Assembly (NCBI GenBank): GCA_963765295.1
Contig: CAVXVO010000008.1
Coordinates: forward strand, 186,001 to 250,000
Direction of reading: 5' to 3'
DNA length: 64,000 nt
Source of the DNA: PALSA-612 sp963765295
GTDB lineage: Bacteria; Actinomycetota; Thermoleophilia; Gaiellales; Gaiellaceae
Within the stretch, counting starts at the first letter, position 1; the number at the start of each line of letters is the position of its first letter. Position numbers and translations under genes: made by a program. Below are positions 8,355 to 17,220 of the stretch, piece after piece. The notes beneath the pieces were generated by a model. It made no database searches and was not told the DNA's origin. It saw nothing but the letters and a program-made list of their open reading frames with translations.

Positions 8355-9371
8355 TCAGGCGCTCCAGATCACCTCGATACGGCGGGCGACGCCCGGAAGG
8401 GGCAGGGCGCCGGCCTCGGCCGCGATCGCGTCCCGCCTCTGACGCGACAGGCGCGCCCAGGCATCGATCCGCACGGTGTGCTGCGACCGTCTCCATGTTC
8501 CCCGGATCTCGCCTTCGACGAGCAGCGCGCCCGGCCACACGCGGGACGTCCAGAGCAAGGCCCGCTGGTCCGCCCGCGGGACGAGAAGCTCCCGCTCCGC
8601 CCCGTCGAGGAGGAAGTAGGCATCGCCGCTCGGCAGCAGGCGCGCGGGTGCGGTGGCCGTCTCGGCGGCGCGCATGGCCGGCTCGTCGTCTGCGAGCAGC
8701 CACTCGTCGCCGAGTGGCGAACGGACCGGTAGCAAGGATCCTTCGAGCGAGGCGAAGGCAGTGGCTGCCGAGCGCCGTGAGATTCCTGCCCAGCGGGCGA
8801 ACCCGTCAGCCGTGGTCGGTCCGAAGATGTGGAGGTAGCGTCGAGCGAGCTCGCGGCACGCGTCGGCGGGATCGATCGTTGCGGCGGGAACCGTCCAGAC
8901 GGTCGGCGCTCGCGCGCCCTCCCAGCGGATGGCGACCGTCCCCGTCGTCGCGGCGTACCTCAGCGAGTTCCCGACTCCGAGTGCGCGTCCGATCTCGCGG
9001 TCCGTCTTGTGCGCGCCGTCGAGATGGCCGTGCAACCGCTCGGCCATGCGCTCCGCTCGCTCGCGGCTCCTGGCGTTGTCGGGAAGCCTCCCCAGCGAGA
9101 ACAGCGCGAAGTCGCATTTCGGCACGACGTAGGTGCTGTAGCGAGGCCCCCAGAGCTGGGCCAGCGAGGGATCCTCCCACGTCGACGGCTCGATCCCCTC
9201 GACCCGCGCGTGCAGCGAGAGCAGCGCGGCTCTCGGCATGCTGTCCTGCAAGCCGGCCCACGCCGCCCGCCGCAGCGACTCGGGGCTTGCGGGCATTCGC
9301 TCCTCGAGTCCGCCGACTCGCCGACGGAAGGCCAGGATCTGCCGCCGCGTGAGTCCGAGTCGCGCTTGCAC
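8355..9371 (-). CDS. Winged-helix DNA-binding (HTH_42) family protein, AlkZ/YcaQ-related
   Basis: A 338-residue protein starting M-Q-A-R-L-G-L-T-R-R-Q-I-L-A-F-R. It matches the HTH_42 (PF06224) family: L-Q-D-S-x-P-R near residue 43, L-S-L-H-A-R, L-W-G-P-R, L-L-L-P, and the late W-P-G-x-x-L-V-x-G-x-x-x-G-T-W-R. Relatives include the interstrand-crosslink DNA glycosylase AlkZ/YcaQ, but many actinobacterial members are uncharacterised. The catalytic Q-x-Q of AlkZ is not evident here, so I do not assign glycosylase activity. Confidence 0.78.
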   Translation of the reverse strand: MQARLGLTRRQILAFRRRVGGLEERMPASPESLRRAAWAGLQDSMPRAALLSLHARVEGIEPSTWEDPSLAQLWGPRYSTYVVPKCDFALFSLGRLPDNARSRERAERMAERLHGHLDGAHKTDREIGRALGVGNSLRYAATTGTVAIRWEGARAPTVWTVPAATIDPADACRELARRYLHIFGPTTADGFARWAGISRRSAATAFASLEGSLLPVRSPLGDEWLLADDEPAMRAAETATAPARLLPSGDAYFLLDGAERELLVPRADQRALLWTSRVWPGALLVEGEIRGTWRRSQHTVRIDAWARLSRQRRDAIAAEAGALPLPGVARRIEVIWSA

Positions 9372-9376
9372 CGGAG

Positions 9377-9571
9377 CTACTCGTCGGCGAGCTCGTCTGC
9401 GGACGTGTCGTGCAGCGATCTGTCCGCCATCTCGTCGGCCAGCATCCCTTCCATGTCGCCCGTCGAGATCTCCCGCTCCTCCGGGCTCTCGAGCTCACGC
9501 TCCGCCGCGTGCTCGAGCGCCTTCTCGTCCTCGTGCTTCTGAAGCCGGTGCCACCAGGCGCGCAGTCCCAC
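9377..9571 (-). CDS. Small acidic hypothetical protein (64 aa)
   Basis: With GTG 9571 the product begins M-G-L-R-A-W-W-H-R-L-Q-K and continues as a highly charged, mostly helical chain rich in E and D (E-S-P-E-E-R-E-I-S). The gene ends 5 nt before the start of the HTH_42 gene, so the two are probably cotranscribed, this one first. The start is uncertain because the Shine-Dalgarno is weak. The function is unknown. Confidence 0.5.
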   Translation of the reverse strand: MGLRAWWHRLQKHEDEKALEHAAERELESPEEREISTGDMEGMLADEMADRSLHDTSADELADE

Positions 9572-9607
9572 GACGCCCTGGAGTGTACGGAGCCGTACGC
9601 TTGCTCG

Positions 9608-10297
9608 ATGGCTGTCAGAGCTCTCTTGTTCGATTTCGACGGGCTGATCGTCGACACCGAGTCGCCGTCGCTCGCCGCCTGGCGGTGGGTGTACGCGCAG
9701 CACGGACAGGAGCTGACGCTCGAGCGCTGGTCGGCGGCGATCGGCACGATCGACGGCTTCGACGCGGTTGGCCATCTCCGCGAGCTCACGGGCGAGCCGC
9801 CGCGCCGGGACGTGCTCGATCGCCGGCTCGACCACGAGCTGATGCTGGGCGAGGCGGAGGCCCTGCGCCCGGGAGTCGCCGAGTACCTCGCCGACGCCGA
9901 GCGGCTCGGGCTGCGCAAGGCGATCGTGTCCAGCGCCTCGCGCGCGTGGATCGACCGGCACCTCGGACGCCTCGAGCGCCTGCACGGCTGGGAGGCGATC
10001 GTTACCGCCGACGGCGACCGGGCCCGGGCGAAGCCGCGGCCCACGCTCTACCTCGAGGCGCTCGACGTGCTGGGGATCGGCTCCGCAGAGGCGGTCGCCT
10101 TCGAGGACTCGCCGAACGGCATCCGCGCCGCTCGCGCCGCCGGAATCTTCTGCGTCGGGGTTCCGAACCCCGTCACCGCCGGGCTCGGGCTCGACGAAGC
10201 CGAGCTCGTGGTCGGCTCGCTCGCGAGCCTGCCTCTGGCCGAGCTTCTTGCCCGGGTCGGCGACGGCGAGGCGACTTCCCGCCGGTCCCCCGCCTGA
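9608..10297 (+). CDS. HAD-superfamily hydrolase, beta-phosphoglucomutase/phosphatase type
   Basis: A 229-residue HAD subfamily IA protein. Motif I is D-F-D-G-L-I-V-D-T (nucleophile D and D+2), motif II is the S of I-V-S-S-A-S, motif III is the K of R-A-K-P-R-P, and motif IV is F-E-D-S-P-N-G. The helical cap between motifs I and II fits sugar-phosphate phosphatases or beta-phosphoglucomutases. The ATG at 9608 faces the divergent small protein across 36 nt. Confidence 0.88.
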   Translation: MAVRALLFDFDGLIVDTESPSLAAWRWVYAQHGQELTLERWSAAIGTIDGFDAVGHLRELTGEPPRRDVLDRRLDHELMLGEAEALRPGVAEYLADAERLGLRKAIVSSASRAWIDRHLGRLERLHGWEAIVTADGDRARAKPRPTLYLEALDVLGIGSAEAVAFEDSPNGIRAARAAGIFCVGVPNPVTAGLGLDEAELVVGSLASLPLAELLARVGDGEATSRRSPA

Positions 10298-10371
10298 GCG
10301 GGATCCGCCGGCGGAAAGAGGCGACCGTCACGAAACTCAAGAATCGGCCCCTCGCGGACGATATTCAGCCT

Positions 10372-11151
10372 ATGACGAACGACTCGAGCCGTCAGTCGCT
10401 CGGCAGCCTCCTCGTCGAGCGCGGGGTGATCTCGACCGACCAGCTCGACGCGGCGCTGAAGATCCAACGCGCGGAGGGTGGCATGCTCGGAGAGATCCTG
10501 ACCGCGCGCGGTTGGGTGACGCCGCTGTCCATCGCCGCCGCGGTCGCGAAGCAGAAGGCCGAAGCGGCGGCGCACAGCACCGAGAGCACGCCGTCGCGAG
10601 GGTCGGACTGGAAGCCGCTCGGGACGCTCCTGGTCGAGAAGGGACTGATCAGCGACGTTCAGCTCAAGCAGGCCCTCGCCGTGCAGAACGAGGGCGGCGG
10701 CTTCCTGGGCGAGATCCTGGTCGAGCGCGGCTGGCTCGCCGCCTCCGACCTCGTGCTCGGCCTCGCCGCCCAGCTCGGGCTCGACTTCGACATCAAGCGC
10801 GCCGGGCACACGGAGAGCTCGGCCTCAATCATCCCGACAGACCGTCCCGAGGCGCATTTCGAGGTGCTCGAGGACGTCGGCGGCGAGATTCGCGTCCTGA
10901 ACCGCACGGAGACCTTCATGGAGGCGACCGACTTCGTGTTCGACGAGGTGCTCTGGCAGCGCGAGCCGGGGAACCTGCAGATCGTCCGGGTCGACGCCGG
11001 CAGGCGCGAGGTCGTCTGGAGCTTCCGCCCCGGGGAGACCGTGGAGCACACGCGCGAGGACATGCTCAGCGTGTTCGGCTACTCGGTCGGGAACTGGGAG
11101 GACAAGTACCAGTACAAGGGCGGCGGCTCGTCGGTCGCCGCGGCCGGATGA
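10372..11151 (+). CDS. Tandem MshEN-domain protein with unknown C-terminal domain
   Basis: A 259-residue protein. Residues about 8-60 and 80-133 are two copies of the MshEN (GspE N-terminal) unit: S-L-G-S-L-L-V-E-R-G-V-I...L-D-A-A-L-K-I-Q...L-G-E-I-L, and P-L-G-T-L-L-V-E-K-G-L-I...L-K-Q-A-L-A-V-Q...L-G-E-I-L. In pilus and secretion ATPases this unit binds cyclic di-GMP. Here no ATPase follows. The last 110 residues form an acidic alpha/beta domain (E-V-L-E-D-V-G-G-E-I-R-V-L) that I cannot name. The protein may be a stand-alone c-di-GMP sensor, which is inferred from the domain only. Confidence 0.75.
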   Translation: MTNDSSRQSLGSLLVERGVISTDQLDAALKIQRAEGGMLGEILTARGWVTPLSIAAAVAKQKAEAAAHSTESTPSRGSDWKPLGTLLVEKGLISDVQLKQALAVQNEGGGFLGEILVERGWLAASDLVLGLAAQLGLDFDIKRAGHTESSASIIPTDRPEAHFEVLEDVGGEIRVLNRTETFMEATDFVFDEVLWQREPGNLQIVRVDAGRREVVWSFRPGETVEHTREDMLSVFGYSVGNWEDKYQYKGGGSSVAAAG

Positions 11152-11240
11152 TCATGCAACGGCTCCTTCGCGTCGCAGCTGCGGTCTCGCTCCTCGCCTA
11201 CGCGGGCGCCGCGGCAGCGGTGCTCTGGCACTCGCGCTAG
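11148..11240 (+). CDS. Possible 30-aa single-TM micropeptide
   Basis: ATG 11148 overlaps the stop of the MshEN gene (ATGA). The product is M-I-M-Q-R-L-L-R-V, followed by one alanine-rich hydrophobic helix and a basic end. Translational coupling and the clear TM pattern suggest a real micropeptide, but the short length leaves chance likely. Confidence 0.35.
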   Translation: MIMQRLLRVAAAVSLLAYAGAAAAVLWHSR

Positions 11241-11261
11241 ACAGCCGGGTACGCTGCCCGC

Positions 11262-12558
11262 GTGGCTGAGGCGCCGACTGCGCAGCTCCCGGTGGGGACA
11301 GCACCCCTCGAGTGGGACGCCTCGCTCTGGCGAACGGCGATCTCCCAGTTCGAGCAGGCCCTCCCGCACGCGGCGATCGAGGAAGGCATCGCCGAGCGGC
11401 TTCGCTACCCCGAGCACGCGGTGATCGTCTCCGTCCCGATCCATCTCGACTCGGGTGCGGTCAAGGTCTTCCCCGCCTACCGCGTCCAGCATTCACGAGT
11501 CCTCGGCCCGACCAAGGGCGGAGTCCGTTACGACCCGCACGTCTCGCTGGCCGAGTGCGCGGCGCTCGCCATGTGGATGACCTGGAAGTGCGCGCTCCTG
11601 CGGCTGCCCTACGGCGGTGCCAAGGGCGGCATCCGCTGCAACCCGCGCGAGATGTCGATCGGCGAGATCGAGCGGATGACGCGGCGGTTCACCGCCGAGC
11701 TGCGCGGGATGATCGGGCCGCAGGAGGACATCCCGGCACCGGACATGGCCACGGACGAGCAGACGATGGCCTGGATGATGGACACGTACTCGATGCAGAT
11801 CGGGCATGCGACACCGGAGATCGTCACGGGCAAGCCGATCTCCGTCGGCGGCTCGGTGTTCCGGAACGAGGCGACGGGGGCCGGCGTCGTGACCGTGATC
11901 GATCGCGCGTGCCGCCGGCTCGGGACCGAGCTCGCCGGGAAGCGTTGCATCGTCCAGGGCTTCGGCAAGGTCGGCGGAGTCGCGGCGTACGGAGCTCGTC
12001 GAGCGTGGCGCGATCGTCACCGGTGTCGCCGACTACTCCGGCGCCGTCCACAGCGAGCACGGCCTCGACCTCCAGGCGCTCGCGCGGTGGGCGTCCGAAT
12101 ACGGCGCCGTCGGCGACTTCCCTGACGTCGACCACCTCACGAACGCGGCACTGCTCGAGCTTCCCTGCGACGTGCTCGTTCTCGCCGCCCTCGAGGGCCA
12201 GGTGACGGAGGCGAACGCGGGGCGCCTGCAGGCGAAGATGATCGCCGAGGGGGCGAACGGACCGATGACCGTCGAGGCGGACGCCATCCTGGCCGAGCGC
12301 GGCATCCGGGTGCTGCCGGACATCCTCACGAATGCGGGCGGCGTCACGGTCTCGTACTTCGAGTGGGTCCAGGACCTCGGCCGCCTGTTCTGGGGACGCG
12401 ACGAGATCCGTCAGCGGCTCGAGGAGAAGATGTCGGACGCGTTCGACCGCGTGTGGGAGCTGTCCGAGCAGAAGGGGCTGACGTTGCGGAGCGCCGCGCT
12501 CGTCGTCGGCATCCGCGAGGTCGCCGCCGCGCTCGAGGCCCGCGGGCTCTTTCCCTAG
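11262..12558 (+). CDS. gdhA: Glu/Leu/Phe/Val dehydrogenase family protein, frameshifted in the assembly
   Basis: An NAD(P)-dependent oxidative deaminase of about 431 residues once repaired. The first frame (11262 to about 11990) has the substrate domain with K-G-G-V-R-Y, P-Y-G-G-A-K-G-G (catalytic lysine) and Q-E-D-I-P-A-P-D, then the dinucleotide motif G-F-G-K-V-G. At 11990-11992 one extra G (TACGGAGCTC where TACGAGCTC is expected) shifts the frame. Translation resumes as E-L-V-E-R-G-A-I-V-T-G-V-A-D and runs through G-A-N-G-P and N-A-G-G-V-T-V-S-Y-F-E-W to 12558. The gene is otherwise intact, so a sequencing error is likelier than true loss. It links amino acid nitrogen to 2-oxoacids. Confidence 0.85.
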
Positions 12559-12597
12559 CCTCTGGTCGGCGCGCCGTATTTCGACTAGCGTCCGCGC

Positions 12598-13011
12598 ATG
12601 ACGCTCGTCCGCGAGGCGATGTTGACCGACCCGAAGGCGTTGCCCGCGTCCGCGAGCGCGCAGGAGGCGGGCGAGCTCCTGACGCGGCCGGAGGTGCGGG
12701 CCGTCCTCGTCGTGGACGACGACCGGCTGGTCGGCGTCGTCACGTGCGAGGGACTCGTCGAGCGTGTCGTCGCGGCCGGTCGCGACCCGCGTGAGACGGC
12801 GGTCGGAGATGTGGCCGAGCCGGTCGCGTTCACAGCCCTTCCGGACATGGCCGTCGAAGACGCCTACCGGTTGATGGAGGCCGAGGACGTCGAACGCCTG
12901 GCCGTCACGGAGAACGGCCGCCTCGTCGGCGTGCTCTCGCGCAGCGCGTTGACACGCCGTCTCGCGGAGGACGAGCCGGCGGAATCGGACCCCGAGACGG
13001 CGCAGGGCTGA
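12598..13011 (+). CDS. Two-CBS-domain protein
   Basis: A 137-residue protein consisting almost wholly of a CBS pair: M-L-T-D-P-K-A...A-V-L-V-V-D-D-D-R-L-V-G-V-V-T and V-A-E-P-V-A-F...L-A-V-T-E-N-G-R-L-V-G-V-L-S. Such Bateman modules bind adenine nucleotides. As a free-standing module it probably regulates a partner that cannot be identified from here. ATG 12598 is 40 nt after the dehydrogenase stop. Confidence 0.82.
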   Translation: MTLVREAMLTDPKALPASASAQEAGELLTRPEVRAVLVVDDDRLVGVVTCEGLVERVVAAGRDPRETAVGDVAEPVAFTALPDMAVEDAYRLMEAEDVERLAVTENGRLVGVLSRSALTRRLAEDEPAESDPETAQG

Positions 13012-13045
13012 GCGTCCGCCGGCGGCCCGGCGGTGGGGGGCCGCG

Positions 13046-13561
13046 CTACTTGCTGACGGGCTGGAGGCTCGACGCGACCTTCAGGAACTGCGCGAGCGTC
13101 AGATGTGCCGAGTCCATCTGGATGCGCGTCTTGCCTCGCTTCCAGAGCAAGATGTAGCCGTTCGTGACTCCCTGCGCCAACGAGCAGTGCTTGGGGAGGC
13201 CGCAGTAGACGCCGAGACTCGCCTTGACGCCGCCGATCAGCCGTGTTCCCTGCGGCCAGAACTCGGCGTGGTCCGAGCAGATCGCCGGAGAGCCCTCGAA
13301 GATGCCGAAGCCCTTCGTCTTGCTCATCAGGACGCCCTTGTACGAGCCGTAGGTCGCGAAGATCGACGACTTGCTCTTCCCGCCGGGGCACGGCTGGTAG
13401 CCGAAGCTCGAGATCTTGTAGCCGAGGGTCTGGGCCGGCTCGTAGATGGGGTAGCTGAGCCTCTTCTGTGCCGCTTGCCACGGATCCGCGGCGGCTGCGG
13501 CGATTGCCGCCGACGTGCAGAACACGGCCAGAGCGACGACCGCCGTCAACTTCCAAGCCAT
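13046..13561 (-). CDS. Hypothetical secreted protein with paired cysteines
   Basis: A 171-residue protein. Residues 1-25 (M-A-W-K, hydrophobic core, A-I-A-A-A-A-A) are a signal peptide. The mature part has about five cysteines (Q-P-C-P-G-G, A-I-C-S-D-H, V-Y-C-G-L-P-K-H-C) that could form disulfides. I do not recognise the family. It ends convergently with the CBS gene. Confidence 0.62.
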   Translation of the reverse strand: MAWKLTAVVALAVFCTSAAIAAAAADPWQAAQKRLSYPIYEPAQTLGYKISSFGYQPCPGGKSKSSIFATYGSYKGVLMSKTKGFGIFEGSPAICSDHAEFWPQGTRLIGGVKASLGVYCGLPKHCSLAQGVTNGYILLWKRGKTRIQMDSAHLTLAQFLKVASSLQPVSK

Positions 13562-13591
13562 GTCCCTCGTTCTCCTCGTTCGTCGAGTCGG

Positions 13592-14515
13592 TCAGCAGCA
13601 AGTGTACGCCCCGGGCGGGGCGGCGCCCTCCGCCGGCTCGGGGAGCTCGGCCGCGAGGAGCGCGGCGCCGTCGAGGATGTCCTGCTCGCTCGCCTCGATC
13701 TCGTCGAGCCCGTAGCGGTCGAGCACCTCGCGCAGGATGACGGCGCCGGCGACGATGACCGGAGCCCGCTCGGGCTCGAGTCCGGGCACGCGGCGCCGCT
13801 CCTCGAGCGGCAGCGCCGCGAGCCGCTCGAGCTGGGTCACGAGGCCCGCGCGCGAGAGGCGGTATCCGTGCACGCGCGTGGGGTCGTACTCGACGAGCCC
13901 GAGGTCGAGCGCAGCGAGCGTGGTGACGGTCCCGGCGACCCCGATTCCCTGGCGAACGCCGAGGTCGGGCAGCGCCGCCCGGACGTGGGCGGCGCAGGCG
14001 CCGAGGTCGTCGCCGAAGCGCTCGGTGAGCCGAACGCAGCCGACATCGAGGCTCCGGTGGAAGCCGACGCCGCCGGACGCGCCGACGATCAGCTCCGTCG
14101 AACCGCCGCCGATGTCGACGACGAGCGTCCTGTCCGCCACGGTGCGGCCCGCCGCGACGCCGCGGAACGTCAGCAGCGCCTCCTCGTCGCCGTCGAGCAG
14201 CCGAGTCGCGAACCCGTAGCTCCACTCGACCTCGCCGAGAAACGCCTCGCCGTTCTCGGCGTCGCGGACGGCGCTCGTCGCGATCGCGAGGATGCGCTCG
14301 GCGCCGAGGCTCTCCGCGACGCGGCGGTACTCGACGAGGGTGTTGCGGACGCGCGCGATCGCGACCGGCAGCAGCACGCGGCGCCGGTCGACGCCTTCGC
14401 CGAGCCTTGTGATCGTGACCCGACGCTCTACCTCCTCGACCCGCTCCGCGTCGACGTCGGCGACGAGCAGCCGGGTCGAGTTCGTGCCGAGGTCGACCGC
14501 GGCGACGCGTGTCAC
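13592..14515 (-). CDS. ppx: Exopolyphosphatase / guanosine-pentaphosphatase (Ppx/GppA) family protein
   Basis: A 307-residue actin-fold phosphatase, the short single-unit form usual in actinobacteria. The phosphate-1 motif A-A-V-D-L-G-T-N-S-T-R-L-L, T-S-A-V-R-D, the phosphate-2 motif V-V-D-I-G-G-G-S-T-E-L and G-V-A-G-T-V-T-T-L are all present. It hydrolyses polyphosphate and/or pppGpp. Start GTG 14515 overlaps the stop of the upstream coiled-coil protein (GTGA). Confidence 0.92.
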   Translation of the reverse strand: MTRVAAVDLGTNSTRLLVADVDAERVEEVERRVTITRLGEGVDRRRVLLPVAIARVRNTLVEYRRVAESLGAERILAIATSAVRDAENGEAFLGEVEWSYGFATRLLDGDEEALLTFRGVAAGRTVADRTLVVDIGGGSTELIVGASGGVGFHRSLDVGCVRLTERFGDDLGACAAHVRAALPDLGVRQGIGVAGTVTTLAALDLGLVEYDPTRVHGYRLSRAGLVTQLERLAALPLEERRRVPGLEPERAPVIVAGAVILREVLDRYGLDEIEASEQDILDGAALLAAELPEPAEGAAPPGAYTCC

Positions 14516-14832
14516 TTCGTGGGGAAGAACCCGCGCACGGACGCGACCGTCTCGCGCACCTCGCGCGCCGCGCCCGCGAGGACACGCGCACGCGCGAGCG
14601 TCACGGACAGGCCGTCGACCTGCCGCTGCAGGTCGGCCACCTGGCTCTCGACGTTCGTGACGCGCTGCTGGACGTCGGCGACGTTCCTGTTCAGGCGGCC
14701 GAGCTCCTCGACGAGCCGCGGGAGCTCACGCAGCTGGCGCCAGGCCCGGACGACCTGGTAGCCGACGAAGGCGAGCCCGAGCACGACTGCAACGCAGAAG
14801 ACGGCGAGGCCGATCCAGATCGCCGTGGTCAC
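14512..14832 (-). CDS. Membrane-anchored coiled-coil protein (hypothetical)
   Basis: A 106-residue protein. One N-terminal TM helix (residues 5-27) is followed by a long heptad-like coiled coil (L-R-E-L-P-R-L-V-E-E-L...V-A-D-L-Q-R-Q-V-D) and a short basic end. Its stop overlaps the start of the Ppx/GppA gene by 4 nt, so the two form an operon. The architecture resembles small septum-side proteins, but the function is unknown. Confidence 0.65.
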   Translation of the reverse strand: MTTAIWIGLAVFCVAVVLGLAFVGYQVVRAWRQLRELPRLVEELGRLNRNVADVQQRVTNVESQVADLQRQVDGLSVTLARARVLAGAAREVRETVASVRGFFPTK

Positions 14833-14880
14833 GCGCCGAATGCTACTGGCGGGCCTGCGTGGCTATACTTGGCGGTGCGA

Positions 14881-14954
14881 CGCGGGGTGGAGCAGTCAGG
14901 TAGCTCGCCGGGCTCATAACCCGGAGGTCGCAGGTTCAAATCCTGCCCCCGCTA
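14881..14954 (+). tRNA. Initiator tRNA-fMet (CAT)
   Basis: A 74-nt cloverleaf. Acceptor stem is CGCGGGG with CCCCGCT, leaving the 1:72 pair unformed (C1, T72), a mark of initiator tRNAs. The anticodon arm CCGGG-CTCATAA-CCCGG has the three consecutive G:C pairs of initiators and anticodon CAT. The T arm is GCAGG-TTCAAAT-CCTGC. Discriminator A14954 is followed by CCT, so CCA is not fully encoded. Confidence 0.95.
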
Positions 14955-14989
14955 CCTCGAAAGCCCCGCTCACGCGGGGCTTTCTTTTT
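14919..14989 (+). repeat. Left copy of direct repeat: tRNA-fMet 3' end plus terminator (att-like)
   Basis: Bases 14919-14952 match 21492-21525 at 31 of 34 positions without gaps. Similarity continues with small gaps through the terminator (A-C-G-C-G-G-G-G and T-T-T-C-T shared). The left copy is the functional tRNA. Such duplications of a tRNA 3' end mark site-specific integration. Confidence 0.75.
14959..14989 (+). terminator. Rho-independent terminator of tRNA-fMet
   Basis: GAAAGCCCCGC (14959-14969) pairs with GCGGGGCTTTC (14974-14984) around TCAC, followed by a T-run to 14989. It directly follows the tRNA and is partly duplicated near 21.5 kb. Confidence 0.9.
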
Positions 14990-15060
14990 GACGCGCGCCA
15001 GGGCAGTTCGGCCACGGATGTGTCAGGCGCCTGGGCGTCCTTCGAGCGGGGCCTCGTGCA

Positions 15061-17220
15061 TCAGGAGTGGCCGAAGCGGACGTTGGGGAGGATGCGGTCG
15101 AGCCAGCGGGGAAGCGCCCAGGCGTGGTGGCCGAAGACGCGGAGCAGGGTGGGGATCAGCACCAGCCGGACGAGCATGGCGTCGAGCAGCACCGCGATGC
15201 CGAGGATTACGCCCATCTCTTTTGGTGGGAGGGGGCCGGAAAGCGCGAAGGTGAAGAAGACGGCGACCATGACGGCGGCGGCGGCGAAGATCACCCGGCC
15301 CGAATGGGCAAGCCCGCCGATCATGGCCTCGCGCGGGTCGCCGGTGCGGTCGTAGTGCTCTTTCGCGGAGGAGAGGAGGAACACGGTGTAGTCCATCGAG
15401 ATCGCGAAGATCATCGCGAAGAAGAACACGGGGCCCCAGGCGTCGAGGAATCCCTGCGACTCGAAGCCGAGCAGGCCGGAGCCGTGCCCGTTTTGGAAGA
15501 TCAGCCGGGCGATGCCGAAGGCGGCGCCGGTGGCGAGCAGGTTCGTCAGCACGCCGAGCGCGGCGATCAGCGGCGCCTGCAGGGCGACGAGCAGGAGCAG
15601 GAAGCCGAGGGCGAGGACGACCCCGATCACGAGTGGTGTCTTGGCGGAGAGCGCCTGCTCGAGGTCGTGGTTCTCGGCCACTGCCCCGCCTACGAGCGCC
15701 TCGGCCGGCAGCTTCGAGCGGAGCCGGTCGATCGTGTGTCCGACCGCGGTGCTGGACGGGTCGGCGTTCGGGACGGCCTGGATGAGCGCGAGCCCACTGC
15801 CACCTAGCTGGGCCGGTGAGACTGAGGCGATGCCGGGATCGCGCCGGACGACTCTCGCTACCGCGGCGGTGTTTGCCTGCGGGGTGACGATCTGGAGGGC
15901 TCCGGGGGCGCCGATGCCGAATGCCTGCTGCACCTGTGTGTAGCCGACCCGGGAGGAGTCGTTCGTGGGGACGACCTTGATCGAGGGCATGCCGGTTTTC
16001 AGCCCGAGGACGGGTAGGGCGAGCAGGACGAGCACGATCACGGCGGCGGGGCCGAACACGAAGGGGTGGCGCCAGAGCAGCGCGCCCCAGCGAGCGAAGC
16101 GCTCCGAGCGGTGCTCGCCGGAGTGAACCCAGCGCAGCGACAACGAGTCGACCTTGCGGCCGAGCTTCGCGAGCACGACCGGCAACAGCGTCAAGGTCGC
16201 CGCCAGCACGAAGACGACGCTGACCATGATCCCGAGCGCCATCGAGCGGAACGCCGGGCTGGGCACGAGCATCACTGCCGAGAGCGAGATCAGGACGGTT
16301 ACGCCCGAGAACAGGACGGCCTTGCCGGCCGTGTCCATCGTCACGGCAACTGCGTCACGCGCGTCGAGACTGGAGCCGAAGTAGGCGCCGCGGAAGCGGT
16401 GGACGAGGAAGAGCGCGTAGTCGATGCCGAGCGCGAGCGCGAACATGAGCGCGAAGTTCATCGCCCAGATCGAGATCTCGAAGCCGTGCGTGAGTAGTGC
16501 CAGCAGGCCGGCCGAGGCGACCAGGCCGAGAATCGTGAGCATCAGCGGGAGACCGGCCGCGACAAGCGACCCGAAGGCCAGCACGAGGATGATCATCGTC
16601 ACCGGCCAGGAGAACAGTTCCGACTTCATCATCGCCGTGCGGTTTGCCGTGTTGAAGTCGCTCCACATGCCGGAGGCGCCGGTCAAGGACACGGTGGCGC
16701 CGGCCGTGCCGAGCGCGCGCAGCTTGCCCTTTAGCGAGTCGGCGGCGGCGACCATGACCGTCGGATCGCCTCCGGCGCCGGCGGTGATGATCGCCGTGTG
16801 ACGATCGGCCGAGATCGTTGCGCCCGCCCGTGGCGCAGACACGGAGGCGACGTGTCGGTTGGTCCGGAGCGTCCGCGCGACAGCGGCGAGCGTCGAGCGG
16901 AAGCCCGCGTCGCCGACCGTCTGCGTCGGCGAGTGCACGACGACCATCAGTGCCGAGCTGGACAAGCCGGCGAAGTTCTTCTGGATCAGGGCTCTCGCCT
17001 GCACCGACTGGGAACCGTTCGCCTGCCAGCCGGCACCCGACAGGGCCGACTCGACCTTCGGCGCGAAGAAGCCGAATCCGATCGCGATCACGATCCACGC
17101 GATCGCGACGCCGCGCCCATGGTCGACCGTCCAGCGACCCAGCCGGCCGATTGGGCCGACGGCTTCCGGATGCTCGCGAACGTGCGGGGTGGCGAGACGG
17201 CCGGTCGCGACGGCGCTCAT
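15061..17220 (-). CDS. MMPL/RND-family membrane transporter
   Basis: A 719-residue protein with the two-fold MMPL layout: TM1 near residues 36-53, a periplasmic domain to about 200, a cluster of five or six helices with G-I-D-Y-A-L-F-L-V-H-R-F-R, a second TM and periplasmic domain, then a second cluster with S-M-D-Y-T-V-F-L-L-S-S. The two D-Y motifs are the proton-relay aspartates of the family. Substrates in actinobacteria are often lipids or hydrophobic compounds. ATG 17220 overlaps the stop of DUF2892 (ATGA), so it is the last gene of an ArsR-DUF2892-MMPL operon whose role in the island is unclear. Confidence 0.88.
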   Translation of the reverse strand: MSAVATGRLATPHVREHPEAVGPIGRLGRWTVDHGRGVAIAWIVIAIGFGFFAPKVESALSGAGWQANGSQSVQARALIQKNFAGLSSSALMVVVHSPTQTVGDAGFRSTLAAVARTLRTNRHVASVSAPRAGATISADRHTAIITAGAGGDPTVMVAAADSLKGKLRALGTAGATVSLTGASGMWSDFNTANRTAMMKSELFSWPVTMIILVLAFGSLVAAGLPLMLTILGLVASAGLLALLTHGFEISIWAMNFALMFALALGIDYALFLVHRFRGAYFGSSLDARDAVAVTMDTAGKAVLFSGVTVLISLSAVMLVPSPAFRSMALGIMVSVVFVLAATLTLLPVVLAKLGRKVDSLSLRWVHSGEHRSERFARWGALLWRHPFVFGPAAVIVLVLLALPVLGLKTGMPSIKVVPTNDSSRVGYTQVQQAFGIGAPGALQIVTPQANTAAVARVVRRDPGIASVSPAQLGGSGLALIQAVPNADPSSTAVGHTIDRLRSKLPAEALVGGAVAENHDLEQALSAKTPLVIGVVLALGFLLLLVALQAPLIAALGVLTNLLATGAAFGIARLIFQNGHGSGLLGFESQGFLDAWGPVFFFAMIFAISMDYTVFLLSSAKEHYDRTGDPREAMIGGLAHSGRVIFAAAAVMVAVFFTFALSGPLPPKEMGVILGIAVLLDAMLVRLVLIPTLLRVFGHHAWALPRWLDRILPNVRFGHS

